The notes: generated from the sequence alone by a model not told the origin. 24,649 bases of DNA from an uncultured Clostridia bacterium (GCA_948678575.1 CAPPGO010000016.1:1-24649); one strand, 5' to 3'. Counted from the stretch's first letter, positions 7,202 through 16,084 are shown. Numbers and translations are program-made.

Positions 7202-7925
7202 CTAATTTTCCTACCTTATCTATGAATATATCATTTAAACTATGGTGTTTTTTACCATTTATTTCATAATTTTCTAAAATATCTTGTAAATTTCCTTGTA
7301 AAACACAATTTCCATGATCTATAATCATGATATCTTCACAAAGCATCTCGATATGCTCCATTCTATGTGATGAAAAAATTATTGTTTTTCCTTCTTCTTT
7401 TAATTTTAAAATAGCTTTTTTCAATTCTTCCACACTGATTGGATCCAAACCAGAAAACGGTTCATCTAAAATAAGTAAATCTGGATTATGCAATACAGAA
7501 ACAATAAACTGAATTTTTTGTCTGTTACCTTTTGATAAATCTTTAATTTTCTTATTCATATATTCTAGTATATTAAATTCTTCTAACCATTTTATTAAAT
7601 TCTCTTTTATTTCTTCTTCATTCAATAATTTAAGTGAACCATAATATTCACAAAGTTCTACTACTGTATATGTTGGAATTAAACTTCCTTCTTCTGGTAA
7701 ATACCCAATTCTATCTAAAACATTACTATCAATTTTCTTTCCATCATATAAACAACTTCCTTCTGTTGGTTCTAAAATATTTAAAATCATTCTAAAAGTT
7801 GTTGATTTTCCTGCACCATTTCTTCCAACAATTCCAAAAATTTTTCCTCGTTCAACTCTAAAAGAAATATTATTTACAGCAACATTATTTTCAAATTTTT
7901 TTGTTATATTTTGTAATTCTAACAT
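7194..7925 (-). CDS. ABC transporter ATP-binding protein (NatA-like)
   Basis: 243 residues from ATG at 7925, chosen because GGAAAGGATATGAA precedes it. The longer reading to 7982 would run through the hairpin at 7963-7979. Walker A is GRNGAGKST (34-42), the Q-loop has a glutamate (LPEEG, 76-80) as in NatA-type exporters, the signature is LSKGN (130-134), Walker B is LLILDEP (150-156), and the H-loop histidine is H187. It energises the permease/protease encoded next, whose start codon it overlaps by 8 bases. As the only ATPase for one fused permease chain it probably works as a dimer of each. It is separated from secF by a terminator-like hairpin. Confidence 0.93.
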   Translation of the reverse strand: MLELQNITKKFENNVAVNNISFRVERGKIFGIVGRNGAGKSTTFRMILNILEPTEGSCLYDGKKIDSNVLDRIGYLPEEGSLIPTYTVVELCEYYGSLKLLNEEEIKENLIKWLEEFNILEYMNKKIKDLSKGNRQKIQFIVSVLHNPDLLILDEPFSGLDPISVEELKKAILKLKEEGKTIIFSSHRMEHIEMLCEDIMIIDHGNCVLQGNLQDILENYEINGKKHHSLNDIFIDKVGKLDE

Positions 7926-7962
7926 TTCATATCCTTTCCTTACATTTAAGTATAAAACAATA

Positions 7963-7979
7963 GGGAGTTTAAAACTCCC
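7963..7979 (-). terminator. Hairpin between secF and the ABC exporter genes
   Basis: GGGAGT and ACTCCC are separated by a 5-nt AT loop and lie just after the secF stop codon. On the minus strand it is followed by TATTGTTTTAT, a poor T tract, so it may be only a partial terminator. Confidence 0.5.
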
Positions 7980-7985
7980 CATAAA

Positions 7986-8621
7986 TTAATTTTCTTCTTT
8001 TTTCTCGTAACTGTTTATATATACCATTAATTCTATAATAGAAATTGCTGTTAATCCCATAACATATATTGGAGACATTGGTACTCTTAATATTGCAAAA
8101 ATACTTAATAAAGATAAAACTGTAATAAGAATTATTGCAATTATTTTCGCTAATAGTTTAATTAAATTTTCTTCTCTAAATTTAGCTGCAATATATGCTA
8201 AAATAACTACTGTTGAAATTACAATTGGTTGTACATAAGGTTTTATCCAATCCCTCATTCTAACATTTGCAACAGTTTCAATTTTAACTTCATCTACACT
8301 TTTTGTAGTACCAAATTTCTCATTTAATTTATTTACTAAATTAGCTTTTTCTTCATTTGTTATTGATTCTGCATTTATACTAACTGCATCATCAAAAACT
8401 TCAACTGTTTTTAATACAATTTTTTTATCTTTAAAAACTTCATCACAAATGCTTCTAACATCTTTCATTTCGAAATCTTTTCCGATAACAAATTCTATAA
8501 CTTCATGTTGTTCTAATAAAAAATTAACATTAAAACCTTTAAATAAAACAACTATTATTCCTGCTATTATAAGTAAACACAATCCTAAGATTACTACTTT
8601 TTTATTTAATAATTTATCCAT
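7986..8621 (-). CDS. secF: Divergent, short SecF-like protein translocase subunit
   Basis: 211 residues, about 80-100 shorter than most SecF proteins. One N-terminal helix (about 8-27) and an extracellular domain of about 100 residues (30-127) are followed by only three helices (about 131-147, 155-178, 184-203), where SecF normally has five after the loop. The usual GxDFxGG signature after helix 1 is not recognisable (it reads LLEQHEVIEF). The call rests on the overall layout and on the position 16 bases after secD. SecF with SecD uses the proton or sodium gradient to help proteins leave the SecYEG channel. It starts with GAAGGGAAGTAGTAAA ATG. A degenerate paralogue with another role is possible. 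Confidence 0.65.
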   Translation of the reverse strand: MDKLLNKKVVILGLCLLIIAGIIVVLFKGFNVNFLLEQHEVIEFVIGKDFEMKDVRSICDEVFKDKKIVLKTVEVFDDAVSINAESITNEEKANLVNKLNEKFGTTKSVDEVKIETVANVRMRDWIKPYVQPIVISTVVILAYIAAKFREENLIKLLAKIIAIILITVLSLLSIFAILRVPMSPIYVMGLTAISIIELMVYINSYEKKEEN

Positions 8622-8637
8622 TTTACTACTTCCCTTC

Positions 8638-10065
8638 TTAGTCTACATATATTGTTCTTGTAATTATAAAACTATATATAATCTGAACAAATAATCCCCA
8701 GAACATAATCATACCAACACTACTTATTGTAACATTATTCATAAAAGTAAATATCACAGCTACTATCCATAATGGAATAATAGTTATATTTATTTTTTTC
8801 ATAGTTTCTGTAAAAGCATGTTTTTTTGAATCTGTTTTTATTCTATTTAGGAAGTTAAATAAAAATAAATAATTTACAACAATTACTCCAAGTAAAGCTA
8901 TTAAACTATTTGGTGTTATAACTACATTTGTATATCTAATAGCAAGTAAAGTTATTGCTATATATCCTATACTTGTAATTGTTCCTAAAAATCCATTAAA
9001 TTTGTATTTGAACATCATAACCAATGAAACTATTGCAATAGCACCCACAAAAGCTACCTCAGCTAATATTACCATATCATCTGTTACTTGTGATTGTACA
9101 AAATTGTCTGATGCCAAAGTATATACATTTGGAGTTTTTCCATTATCTATTAAATTAGCAAAATATGAAGCAGATTCAAAATTTTCTAAAAATGTATTAT
9201 AATCAGTTGTTGCTTCACCCATTACAATTTGTAACACACCTTGTGTTAATTCTTCTCCAAAATAAGTTTCTACTAATGTTTGGTTATCTATTTTTATTTG
9301 AATAGATTTAGTTTCTTTTTCATCATTTTCATTTGTAGTTTGTACATAAGTATTACTTATTTCTTTTAAAGTATCAATTTTGTCTTTATTGAATTCTATT
9401 TGAAGCAATGCTTGAAATGATTCGTTTGAATAATATATTGCATTTGCTTTCTTTATATCATCATTATTTAATAATACAACACCAGTTTGTCCATCAACAA
9501 TTTCAAATTTACCTTGTGTAAGAGCTAGTCTATATGCATTTTGTGTATTTTCATCTTCTGGAACTTCTAATACTAAATTTCCAGTAATATTATCTAATCT
9601 AATATTATATTCTGGAATTTGAGCTTTTTCTAATCTAGTTTGAATTATTTTTTTTGATTTTTCATAACTTTCTTGATTTAAAACTGAATCCTCATTTGCT
9701 TTGATTGTTCTTTTTTCAGTTTTAAATTCAACTTTTTCAGCTTCTTCTTTTGCTACATTATCTCCTGTTCCATCAGTAGTAGCATCCAAAGATACTCCTG
9801 AACTATCAGAAGTACTTTCTTCAACTACTGTTCCTTTATAATTTCCATTATCATCAATATATACATTTTTTTCTTCTGATGCTGTATCTAATGTAAACTT
9901 AAATTCTCTTGTTCCAGCAAATTCCATACCCAAAGAAAATTCTGGTATTATATTTGCTTTCGCATTTAAGTTATCTCTAAATACTCCAACAAAAGATATT
10001 AGTGAAAGTATAAGTATAATAAATATTATAGCTATTGTTTTAAATATTTTTATTTTCTTTTCCAA
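8638..10065 (-). CDS. secD: Divergent SecD-like protein translocase subunit
   Basis: 475 residues. N-terminal helix at about 8-28, then a large extracellular domain (about 30-335) containing the P1-like region, and about five further helices in the last 140 residues, giving the SecD 1+5 topology. The segment SLGMEFAGTREFKF matches the place of the SecD 'LGLDLxGG' motif but is altered. The RLEKAQIPEYNIR / GNLVLEVPEDEN stretch resembles the SecD TIxxRVxxxG...IxVQLPG region. A low-complexity Ser/Thr/Asp insertion occurs at about 70-110. SecD acts with SecF in late protein export. secF follows 16 bases downstream, the HD-domain gene lies 12 bases upstream, and no yajC is seen nearby. Confidence 0.8.
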   Translation of the reverse strand: MEKKIKIFKTIAIIFIILILSLISFVGVFRDNLNAKANIIPEFSLGMEFAGTREFKFTLDTASEEKNVYIDDNGNYKGTVVEESTSDSSGVSLDATTDGTGDNVAKEEAEKVEFKTEKRTIKANEDSVLNQESYEKSKKIIQTRLEKAQIPEYNIRLDNITGNLVLEVPEDENTQNAYRLALTQGKFEIVDGQTGVVLLNNDDIKKANAIYYSNESFQALLQIEFNKDKIDTLKEISNTYVQTTNENDEKETKSIQIKIDNQTLVETYFGEELTQGVLQIVMGEATTDYNTFLENFESASYFANLIDNGKTPNVYTLASDNFVQSQVTDDMVILAEVAFVGAIAIVSLVMMFKYKFNGFLGTITSIGYIAITLLAIRYTNVVITPNSLIALLGVIVVNYLFLFNFLNRIKTDSKKHAFTETMKKINITIIPLWIVAVIFTFMNNVTISSVGMIMFWGLFVQIIYSFIITRTIYVD

Positions 10066-10077
10066 CGCTTTTTCCTC

Positions 10078-10737
10078 CTATAATAAGTTTGTATCATTAA
10101 TAACTAATTCAAACCATAATCCTAAATATTTTGCTGCTCGTTTGCTCATATTTGTTCTATCCATAAAAATTTGAAAATAATCTATTACAGGACAAATTCT
10201 TGTATCAATTTTTAAAATTAAAGAAATTTTTCTTTCTTCTGTATTAACAATTAAATTAGAATTTGTTACTGCATAATTTACTTCATCATGCTTATCAAAT
10301 AATGTTCTATCTGTTTTCGACACTCTGCTTCTATGCACATCAGATTTATCTGCTAAAATCAAAGCTGCCGATATGTCACTAACTGGGGTTCCAGTAACTT
10401 CATCATGATTTCCTATCGCCATCATAATTTCTGTACTGTCTTTTGCATCCATTCCCATTTCTCTTAAAATATTATAAGCAAGTATTGCTCCTGTATGCGC
10501 ATGATCTACTCTATTTACCGAATTACCAATATCATGTAAATAACCAGCAATTTTCACAAGTTCAATCCTATGCTCATCATAACCTAATGTTTCAAGAATA
10601 TTTGCTGCTCTATGTGAAACTAAACCAATATGTCTTTCTGAATGTTCTGTAAATCCTAGAACATCTAATTGCCTTTGAGCATTTCTTACAAACTCTGTAA
10701 CATCAGGGTTTTTCATAACATCTTCAACTGTTATCAT
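10078..10737 (-). CDS. HD-domain phosphohydrolase
   Basis: 219 residues. The HD metal-binding pattern is complete: H42, the HD pair H68-D69 (YLHDIGN), H79/H81, a second NHDE at 110-113 and D130 (LADKSD). Proteins of this fold remove phosphate from nucleotides or cyclic nucleotides; the substrate cannot be read from the sequence. The C-terminal part (about 150-219) has no clear domain. It starts with AGGAGGTTTT ATG and is 12 bases ahead of secD, so it probably leads the HD-secD-secF transcript. No sharp sigma-A promoter is seen in the 40 bases in front of it. Confidence 0.88.
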   Translation of the reverse strand: MITVEDVMKNPDVTEFVRNAQRQLDVLGFTEHSERHIGLVSHRAANILETLGYDEHRIELVKIAGYLHDIGNSVNRVDHAHTGAILAYNILREMGMDAKDSTEIMMAIGNHDEVTGTPVSDISAALILADKSDVHRSRVSKTDRTLFDKHDEVNYAVTNSNLIVNTEERKISLILKIDTRICPVIDYFQIFMDRTNMSKRAAKYLGLWFELVINDTNLL

Positions 10738-10784
10738 AAAACCTCCTAACTGATTAACAACATAAGTCTTTTAAATTGTATATT

Positions 10785-10820
10785 AAAATCGCAAAAATAT
10801 CAACTATTTTTTGCGATTTT
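10785..10820 (-). terminator. Strong terminator after the TIGR04086-like gene
   Basis: AAAATCGCAAAAA pairs with TTTTTGCGATTTT around a short loop. It lies 11 bases after the stop codon of the gene at 10832-11203 and can work in both directions, as the arms end in A and T runs. Confidence 0.75.
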
Positions 10821-10831
10821 TACAATTTTTC

Positions 10832-11203
10832 TTATTTTAAATTAACACCTAAAATTCCTCCTATTGCTCCTCCAATTATTCCACCTAAAAACATATATAA
10901 TGCACTCAAAGTTAGTACAAAATTAGAATTTAATATACTTGATACTAAATATAAAATTAACATATATACTAGCCCTAATATAGAACCAAATACAATTCCT
11001 TTTTCTTTTATTTTTTTACTAGCCAAAAATGCTCCAATTAGAACACTAAAACTAGATATAAAAATTATTGACATTCCCATTATGCTTTCTGAAACATTAC
11101 TCAAACTAAGTACCATTGATAAAACAAATAATAAAATCAATGTTAAAATTATAGATATTGCTAAGTCTTTACCAAGTATTTTATAATTTTCTATATTTCC
11201 CAT
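10832..11203 (-). CDS. TIGR04086-like four-helix membrane protein
   Basis: 123 residues from ATG at 11203, which has AGGAGG five bases upstream; a GTG two codons earlier is too close to that site. Four hydrophobic helices lie at about 16-36, 43-63, 71-92 and 97-120. The last is glycine-rich (GGIIGGAIGGILG), as in TIGR04086/YrzE-family membrane proteins. In Clostridia members are often found between tgt and the secD/secF genes, the setting seen here. Function unknown. The six-cysteine peptide gene (scfA) often near this family is not present in this interval. Confidence 0.75.
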   Translation of the reverse strand: MGNIENYKILGKDLAISIILTLILLFVLSMVLSLSNVSESIMGMSIIFISSFSVLIGAFLASKKIKEKGIVFGSILGLVYMLILYLVSSILNSNFVLTLSALYMFLGGIIGGAIGGILGVNLK

Positions 11204-11225
11204 ATGCACCTCCTAATATATTATA

Positions 11226-11256
11226 TAAAAAAATAGCGGAAATATAACTTCCGCTA
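11226..11256 (-). terminator. Strong terminator after the WG-repeat gene
   Basis: The 8-bp stem TAGCGGAA/TTCCGCTA (11234-11256) is followed on the minus strand by a run of at least seven T. It ends the rnhA-coaE-queA-tgt-WG gene run. Confidence 0.9.
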
Positions 11257-11265
11257 CTCTTTATT

Positions 11266-12756
11266 TTATTGTACTATAATTGTTTCTGTTCCTTCATCTT
11301 CACCTGTCTGCTCATTTGATTCATCAGGTTCATTAGTATTTTCTTGGTCATTAGAATCATTCGTTGTTGTTCCTAAATTTTTCAAAACATCTTTCAAATT
11401 TAATTGTTCATTACCAAATTCTGCATAGTAATTTGTTTCTCCTGCTCTTGTTACTGAATATATTTTTGAATATACAGCTGGTACAACAATTGTTTCTTTT
11501 TCAATATCATATATAGCATATAGTCCATTGAAATTTATTACTAATCCTTCAACACCTACTGATTTTGGAACTACTAGCACACTGTCTTCTCCTGTCTCGC
11601 TTGTTTTGCATCCAAATCCCTCATATACTGGTTTTAATAATTCTCTACCTTTTATATCATATAAACCATATGCACCATCAAGTTCTACTACAATACATTT
11701 ATCAAAAAGTAAATTTCTATCATCATTATCTGCAACTTCAAAATCGTCTATATTTTTAAGTCCTATTTCATCATAATCAACATGAAGTACAACTTCACCT
11801 TCTCTGTTTAATACACCATATTTATTGTCTTTTTTTACTAAATATAATTGTTCAATTTCATCTAAAATAGATATATCATCATAATCTGTTGGTTTAATTA
11901 TTGTATTACCATCTTTATCCAATAAACCAACTGTATTTTCAGCACTCATAAAGAATTCCTTAGAGTTTTGTAAAAATTCTAAATTTTCATATTTAACACT
12001 TAAAATTTCTTTTCCTGAATTATCTATAACTCCAAAAATTCCATTATCTCCAACTACAATTAGTCCATAAGGTAATGCTCTAATATTTTCATAAACTCCA
12101 CTTATTGTAGCATATTCCAATGATGCTGCCACTTGCATTGCATTTTGGAATAATGTTGGTAAAGTATATAATTTTATTCTATTTTCTGTTCTTGTATCTA
12201 CCATAACATTAAATACATCTGTCATTTTTTCAAAAGGAAGATATAATTGATTATCAAACATTTTAATTGTTTTATCCAAAACAAAAGTATTTGATTCTCC
12301 ATTTTGAGATTCTACTCGCATTTCCATCCCATAAGGACCTTCCTTTGAAAGTTCTGGTGCTCCATCTACCACTTCAATATATTTAACCATAGTCTTTTTG
12401 TCTGCTGTCATGGCAACAATTTCCAAATTGTTTTTTACATAACAACTTTTTTCATCTTCATTATATTTTTTATATTCACCTTTTGTATAAGTATATCCTA
12501 ATGTTTCTGAAAGAGACTTTATATTTACATAAGTAGTATCGCCTTCTTGTTTAAATAAATCACTTCCTATCGGAACTTGCTTTCCATCAACATACATTTT
12601 TAATTTCAAAGAATCCTGATATTGAATGTATATTATCATTATAAGTAATAAGGCAATTAAAATTGCACATAAAACAATTGAAAACAATACAACTTTCTTT
12701 TTCTTTTCTGTCTGTATTTGTTGCTCAACGAATTTATCACTTTCTTCTAAATTCAT
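11266..12756 (-). CDS. Membrane-anchored protein with amine-oxidase-like N-domain and WG repeats
   Basis: 496 residues. A cytoplasmic tail (1-20), one transmembrane helix (about 21-45), then an extracellular part. Residues about 54-195 (MYVDGKQVPIG...YVNIKSLSETLGY...LYLPFEKMTDVF) resemble the copper-amine-oxidase N-terminal/stalk domain used as an extracellular module in Clostridia. Residues about 215-430 hold several WG/KWG-like repeats of the form 'YGLxDxxGxxxxxPxYexi', for example GIFGVIDNSGKEIL, NKYGVLNREGEVVL and GAYGLYDIKGRELL. The last 40 residues are a Thr/Asn/Glu-rich tail. It starts 11 bases after tgt, with TAGGAGGAAAAATA ATG. Role unknown; probably binds a surface ligand. Confidence 0.85.
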   Translation of the reverse strand: MNLEESDKFVEQQIQTEKKKKVVLFSIVLCAILIALLLIMIIYIQYQDSLKLKMYVDGKQVPIGSDLFKQEGDTTYVNIKSLSETLGYTYTKGEYKKYNEDEKSCYVKNNLEIVAMTADKKTMVKYIEVVDGAPELSKEGPYGMEMRVESQNGESNTFVLDKTIKMFDNQLYLPFEKMTDVFNVMVDTRTENRIKLYTLPTLFQNAMQVAASLEYATISGVYENIRALPYGLIVVGDNGIFGVIDNSGKEILSVKYENLEFLQNSKEFFMSAENTVGLLDKDGNTIIKPTDYDDISILDEIEQLYLVKKDNKYGVLNREGEVVLHVDYDEIGLKNIDDFEVADNDDRNLLFDKCIVVELDGAYGLYDIKGRELLKPVYEGFGCKTSETGEDSVLVVPKSVGVEGLVINFNGLYAIYDIEKETIVVPAVYSKIYSVTRAGETNYYAEFGNEQLNLKDVLKNLGTTTNDSNDQENTNEPDESNEQTGEDEGTETIIVQ

Positions 12757-12767
12757 TATTTTTCCTC

Positions 12768-13895
12768 CTATTCTTTTGTATAACCATAATTTTTATAAAA
12801 TTCATCTCTAAAATTTAATAAATTATCATTTTCAATTTCTATTCTAACTCTTTCCATTAATTTAGTCAAGAATCTTAAATTATGAATTGATAAAAGTCTG
12901 ACACCTAAAATTTCTTTTGTATTAATTAAATGTCTTATATAAGCTTTTGTATAATTTTTGCAAGTATAGCAATCACATTCAGCATCTAATGGGGTAAAAT
13001 CTTTTTCATATACTGCATTTCTTGCCACAACTTTTCCATGTGATGTCATAGCTGTTCCATGTCTTGCAATTCTTGTAGGTAATACACAATCACACATATC
13101 TATTCCAGCCAAAGCTGCTTCTATTAAATAATCTGGTGTACCAACACCCATTAAATATCTTGGTTTATTTTCTGGCATAAGTGGAGTAGTAAATTTAAGC
13201 ATCTTTAAGAATTCTTCTTTTGGTTCTCCAACGCTTATTCCACCAATTGCATATCCTGGAAAATCCATTGCTATTAAATCTTTTGCACTTTTCTCTCTTA
13301 AATCTTCATAAAATCCACCTTGAATAATTCCAAATAAACCTTGCTTATCAACTGTTTTATGAGCTTCCTTACAACGAGCAGCCCATCTTGTAGTTCTTTC
13401 CATAGATTTTTTTGTATATTCATAAGTAGAAGGATATGGACAACATTCGTCAAAAGCCATCATAATATCTGACCCCAAAGCTTCTTCTATTTCCATTGCA
13501 ATTTCTGGACTAATAAATTGCTTACTTCCATCTAAATGTGAACGAAATTCAACACCTTCTTCTTTTATTTTTCTAAGAGCACCTAAACTAAAAACTTGAA
13601 ATCCTCCACTGTCTGTTAAAATTGGTCTATTCCAATTCATAAATTTATGAAGTCCACCAGCTTCTTTTATTAAATTATGCCCTGGTCTTAAAAATAAATG
13701 ATATGTATTCGCAAGTATTATTTGTGCTTTTACTTCTTCTTTTAATTCTTCTGGTGTCATTGCTTTTACAGTTGCTTGTGTTCCAACAGGCATAAATATT
13801 GGAGTTTGAATATCTCCATGTGGTGTATGAATTACTCCTCTTCTTGCTCCTGAATTCTTATCTATATGTAATAGTTCATACTCAATTGCACTCAT
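12768..13895 (-). CDS. tgt: Queuine tRNA-ribosyltransferase (TGT)
   Basis: 375 residues, full length for bacterial TGT. It exchanges guanine-34 of tRNAs with GUN anticodons (Asn, Asp, His, Tyr) for preQ1. The base-recognition aspartate is in TDSGGFQVF (D95) and the nucleophile in DCVLPTRIARHG (D269). The zinc site is C307, C309, C312 and H338. All expected residues are present. It sits between queA and the WG-repeat gene, so the last two steps of queuosine synthesis are side by side. The tRNA-Asn(GUU) at the window end is one of its substrates. The start has AAGGAAGGAATAAAATAAAA ATG, a rather long spacer. Confidence 0.98.
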   Translation of the reverse strand: MSAIEYELLHIDKNSGARRGVIHTPHGDIQTPIFMPVGTQATVKAMTPEELKEEVKAQIILANTYHLFLRPGHNLIKEAGGLHKFMNWNRPILTDSGGFQVFSLGALRKIKEEGVEFRSHLDGSKQFISPEIAMEIEEALGSDIMMAFDECCPYPSTYEYTKKSMERTTRWAARCKEAHKTVDKQGLFGIIQGGFYEDLREKSAKDLIAMDFPGYAIGGISVGEPKEEFLKMLKFTTPLMPENKPRYLMGVGTPDYLIEAALAGIDMCDCVLPTRIARHGTAMTSHGKVVARNAVYEKDFTPLDAECDCYTCKNYTKAYIRHLINTKEILGVRLLSIHNLRFLTKLMERVRIEIENDNLLNFRDEFYKNYGYTKE

Positions 13896-13926
13896 TTTTA
13901 TTTTATTCCTTCCTTTTATTTTTTAC

Positions 13927-14949
13927 TTATTTTATAATCATCGCATCTCCAAAACTAAAAAACTTATATTTTTCTTTTACTGCTTCGTTATATGCTTGCA
14001 TAATAAAATCTTTTCCAGCTAAACTTGAAACTAACATTATTAAAGTTGACTCTGGCAAATGGAAATTAGTAATTAAATTATCTATACACTTAAATTTATA
14101 TCCTGGATAAATAAAAATACTTGTATCTGCTTCTATTTCTTTAACAAATCCATTTTCATCTGCAACACTTTCTAATACTCTACAAGATGTTGTTCCAACT
14201 GCAATAACTCTATTTCCATTTTTCTTAGCTTTATTTATCTTTTCAGCCTCTTCTGCTTTTATATAAAAATGTTCAGAATGCATTTCATGCTCTTCTACAT
14301 TTTCAACTTTTACAGGTCGAAATGTTCCTATTCCAACATGAAGTGTAACTTTTGCTATTTCAACACCCATTTCTTTTATTTTTTGTAATAATTCTTCTGT
14401 AAAATGTAATCCAGCTGTTGGTGCTGCACTTGAACCTTCATATTTTGCATAAACTGTTTGATATTTATCTTTGTCTTTTAAAGTTTCTGTAATGTATGGT
14501 GGTAACGGCATTAATCCTATTTGATCTAAAATTTCATTAAAAATTCCTTCATATTCAAATTTTACCTTTCTATTTCCACCTGGCATAATTTCTAGTATTT
14601 CTGCTTTTAAAATTCCTTCGCCAAATTCTACTTTACTACCAACTTTAAGTTTATTACCAGGTCTTACCATTGCTTCCCATTCGTCATTTCCTAAGTTTTT
14701 TAGTAATAAAAATTCTACATTTGCACCAGTATCTTTCTTTCCATAAATTCTCGCTGGTATAACTTTTGTATCATTTATTACTAAACAATCTCCTGGATTT
14801 AAATATTCTAATACATCTTTAAAAACTCTATGTTCTATTTTTTTATTTTCTTTATCTAATACCATAAGTCTTGCTTCATCTCTTTTATCATAAGGAGTTT
14901 GTGCTATTAACTCTTTTGGAAGTTCATAATTAAATTCTTCTACTTTCAT
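13927..14949 (-). CDS. queA: S-adenosylmethionine:tRNA ribosyltransferase-isomerase
   Basis: 340 residues, the family length. QueA transfers and isomerises the ribose of S-adenosylmethionine onto preQ1-34 in tRNA, giving epoxyqueuosine. Conserved blocks are visible: FNYELPKELIAQTP at the start, DEARLMVLD, NDTKVIPARIYG, PPYITE, TAGLHFTEELL (residues about 178-188), LHVGIGTFRPV and NFHLPESTLIMLVS. It comes after coaE (12 bases) and before tgt (31 bases). No good ribosome site is close to the ATG, only AAGGGAA about 15 bases upstream at the coaE stop codon, so it may depend on coupling with coaE. Confidence 0.98.
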   Translation of the reverse strand: MKVEEFNYELPKELIAQTPYDKRDEARLMVLDKENKKIEHRVFKDVLEYLNPGDCLVINDTKVIPARIYGKKDTGANVEFLLLKNLGNDEWEAMVRPGNKLKVGSKVEFGEGILKAEILEIMPGGNRKVKFEYEGIFNEILDQIGLMPLPPYITETLKDKDKYQTVYAKYEGSSAAPTAGLHFTEELLQKIKEMGVEIAKVTLHVGIGTFRPVKVENVEEHEMHSEHFYIKAEEAEKINKAKKNGNRVIAVGTTSCRVLESVADENGFVKEIEADTSIFIYPGYKFKCIDNLITNFHLPESTLIMLVSSLAGKDFIMQAYNEAVKEKYKFFSFGDAMIIK

Positions 14950-14961
14950 TTTGTTTTAAAT

Positions 14962-15555
14962 CTATTCCCTTTCTATTTTTTCTAATATAACTTTAACCTT
15001 ATTTTCTATATTTTCATCATTATTTAAAATAATAAAATCTGCATATTTTTTATAAAAATTATCATCATTTTGTGACATTAATCTTTCAATTGCTTGCTTT
15101 CTTGAAATTTCATCTCTTTTGCAAATTCTATTTATTTTTATATTTTCTTCTGCTGTAACTACTATTATCTTATCAAACATTTTTATCATATTTGCTTCTA
15201 TAAGCGTTGGTGCATCAACAACAATATAATCTACATTTGTTGTTTTTAAAGTTTCTATTCTATTTCTTATTTCATCAACAACATATTTAAAAGTAAGTTT
15301 GTCCAATTTTTCTTTTTCAGTTTTATCTGTAAATATTTTTTCTGCTAAAATTTTCCTATTAATAAGTCCATTATCTAATAAAATTTCTTGTCCAAAAGTT
15401 TGAACAATTTTTTGATAATAAATTGTTTTATTATCTTGTAACTCTCTAACAATTTTATCAGCATCTATAATTTCTGTATTATTAATTTTTTTTATAATAT
15501 TACATACACTTGATTTACCTGAACCTGAATTTCCTGTTACGCCTAATATTTTCAT
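14962..15555 (-). CDS. coaE: Dephospho-CoA kinase
   Basis: 197 residues. It phosphorylates the 3'-hydroxyl of dephospho-CoA, the last step of CoA synthesis. Walker A is GNSGSGKSS (8-16), the aspartate in the DADKIVREL motif (36-44) fits the CoaE DaDxiaRel signature, and VVDAPTLIEANM matches the CoaE 'vPLLfE' block in a divergent form. The C-terminal lid contains ICKRDEISRKQAIERLMSQ (cut from about 143-161). The start has AGAGGTATTAA ATG and lies 44 bases after rnhA. Confidence 0.95.
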   Translation of the reverse strand: MKILGVTGNSGSGKSSVCNIIKKINNTEIIDADKIVRELQDNKTIYYQKIVQTFGQEILLDNGLINRKILAEKIFTDKTEKEKLDKLTFKYVVDEIRNRIETLKTTNVDYIVVDAPTLIEANMIKMFDKIIVVTAEENIKINRICKRDEISRKQAIERLMSQNDDNFYKKYADFIILNNDENIENKVKVILEKIERE

Positions 15556-15599
15556 TTAATACCTCTTTATAAAAACTAATCTATCATTGCTATTAAATA

Positions 15600-16037
15600 C
15601 TACAATAAAGTTTTTATAGCAGATGTTGCTAAATAATCACATCTATTATTAAGTTCATTATCACTATGACCTTTAACTTTTATAAATGTTACTTTATGCT
15701 TTTTAGTCAAATCATATAATTCTTCCCACAATTCTTTGTTTTTTACAGGATCTTTTCCAGAAGTTTTCCAGTTGTTTTTTTGCCAATTATATATCCATCC
15801 TTGATTAAAACAATTTACTACATAGGCACTGTCACTATACACTTCAACTTCACATTCTTCTTTTAAAAGTTTTAGTGCTTCTAAAACAGCCGTAATTTCC
15901 ATTATATTATTCGTTGTATTTTCCTTGGCACCAGAAATTTCTTTTTGGGTTTCTCCATATATTAATACTGCACCCCAACCTCCTGGACCTGGATTACCTG
16001 AACAGGCCCCATCTGTATATATCGTTACTTTTTTCAT
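15600..16037 (-). CDS. rnhA: Ribonuclease HI
   Basis: 145 residues from ATG at 16037. This start is preceded by AAAGGAAATATCTT and gives the normal RNase HI N-terminus; a longer reading to 16202 would run through the promoters and into tmcAL. The four metal-binding residues are D9 (TDGACSGNPG), E47 (NNIMEITAV), D69 (YSDSAYVV) and D134 (NRCDYLA), with H124 in KGHSD. It removes RNA from RNA-DNA hybrids. It is the first gene of the leftward run rnhA-coaE-queA-tgt-WG protein. Confidence 0.97.
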   Translation of the reverse strand: MKKVTIYTDGACSGNPGPGGWGAVLIYGETQKEISGAKENTTNNIMEITAVLEALKLLKEECEVEVYSDSAYVVNCFNQGWIYNWQKNNWKTSGKDPVKNKELWEELYDLTKKHKVTFIKVKGHSDNELNNRCDYLATSAIKTLL

Positions 16038-16055
16038 AAGATATTTCCTTTTTAT

Positions 16056-16084
16056 TTGTATTTTTTCACTATATGTGATATTAT
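16056..16084 (+). promoter_or_regulatory. Promoter of tmcAL-udk
   Basis: -35 TTGTAT (16056-16061), 17-bp spacer, -10 TATTAT (16079-16084). The start codon is 42 bases downstream. The -10 box overlaps that of the divergent rnhA promoter by five bases. Confidence 0.6.

Noticed and set aside
11210..11265. A six-cysteine peptide (scfA) gene next to the TIGR04086-like gene
   Set aside because: The interval holds only a terminator and a ribosome site; no Cys-rich ORF and no radical SAM maturase gene is present.
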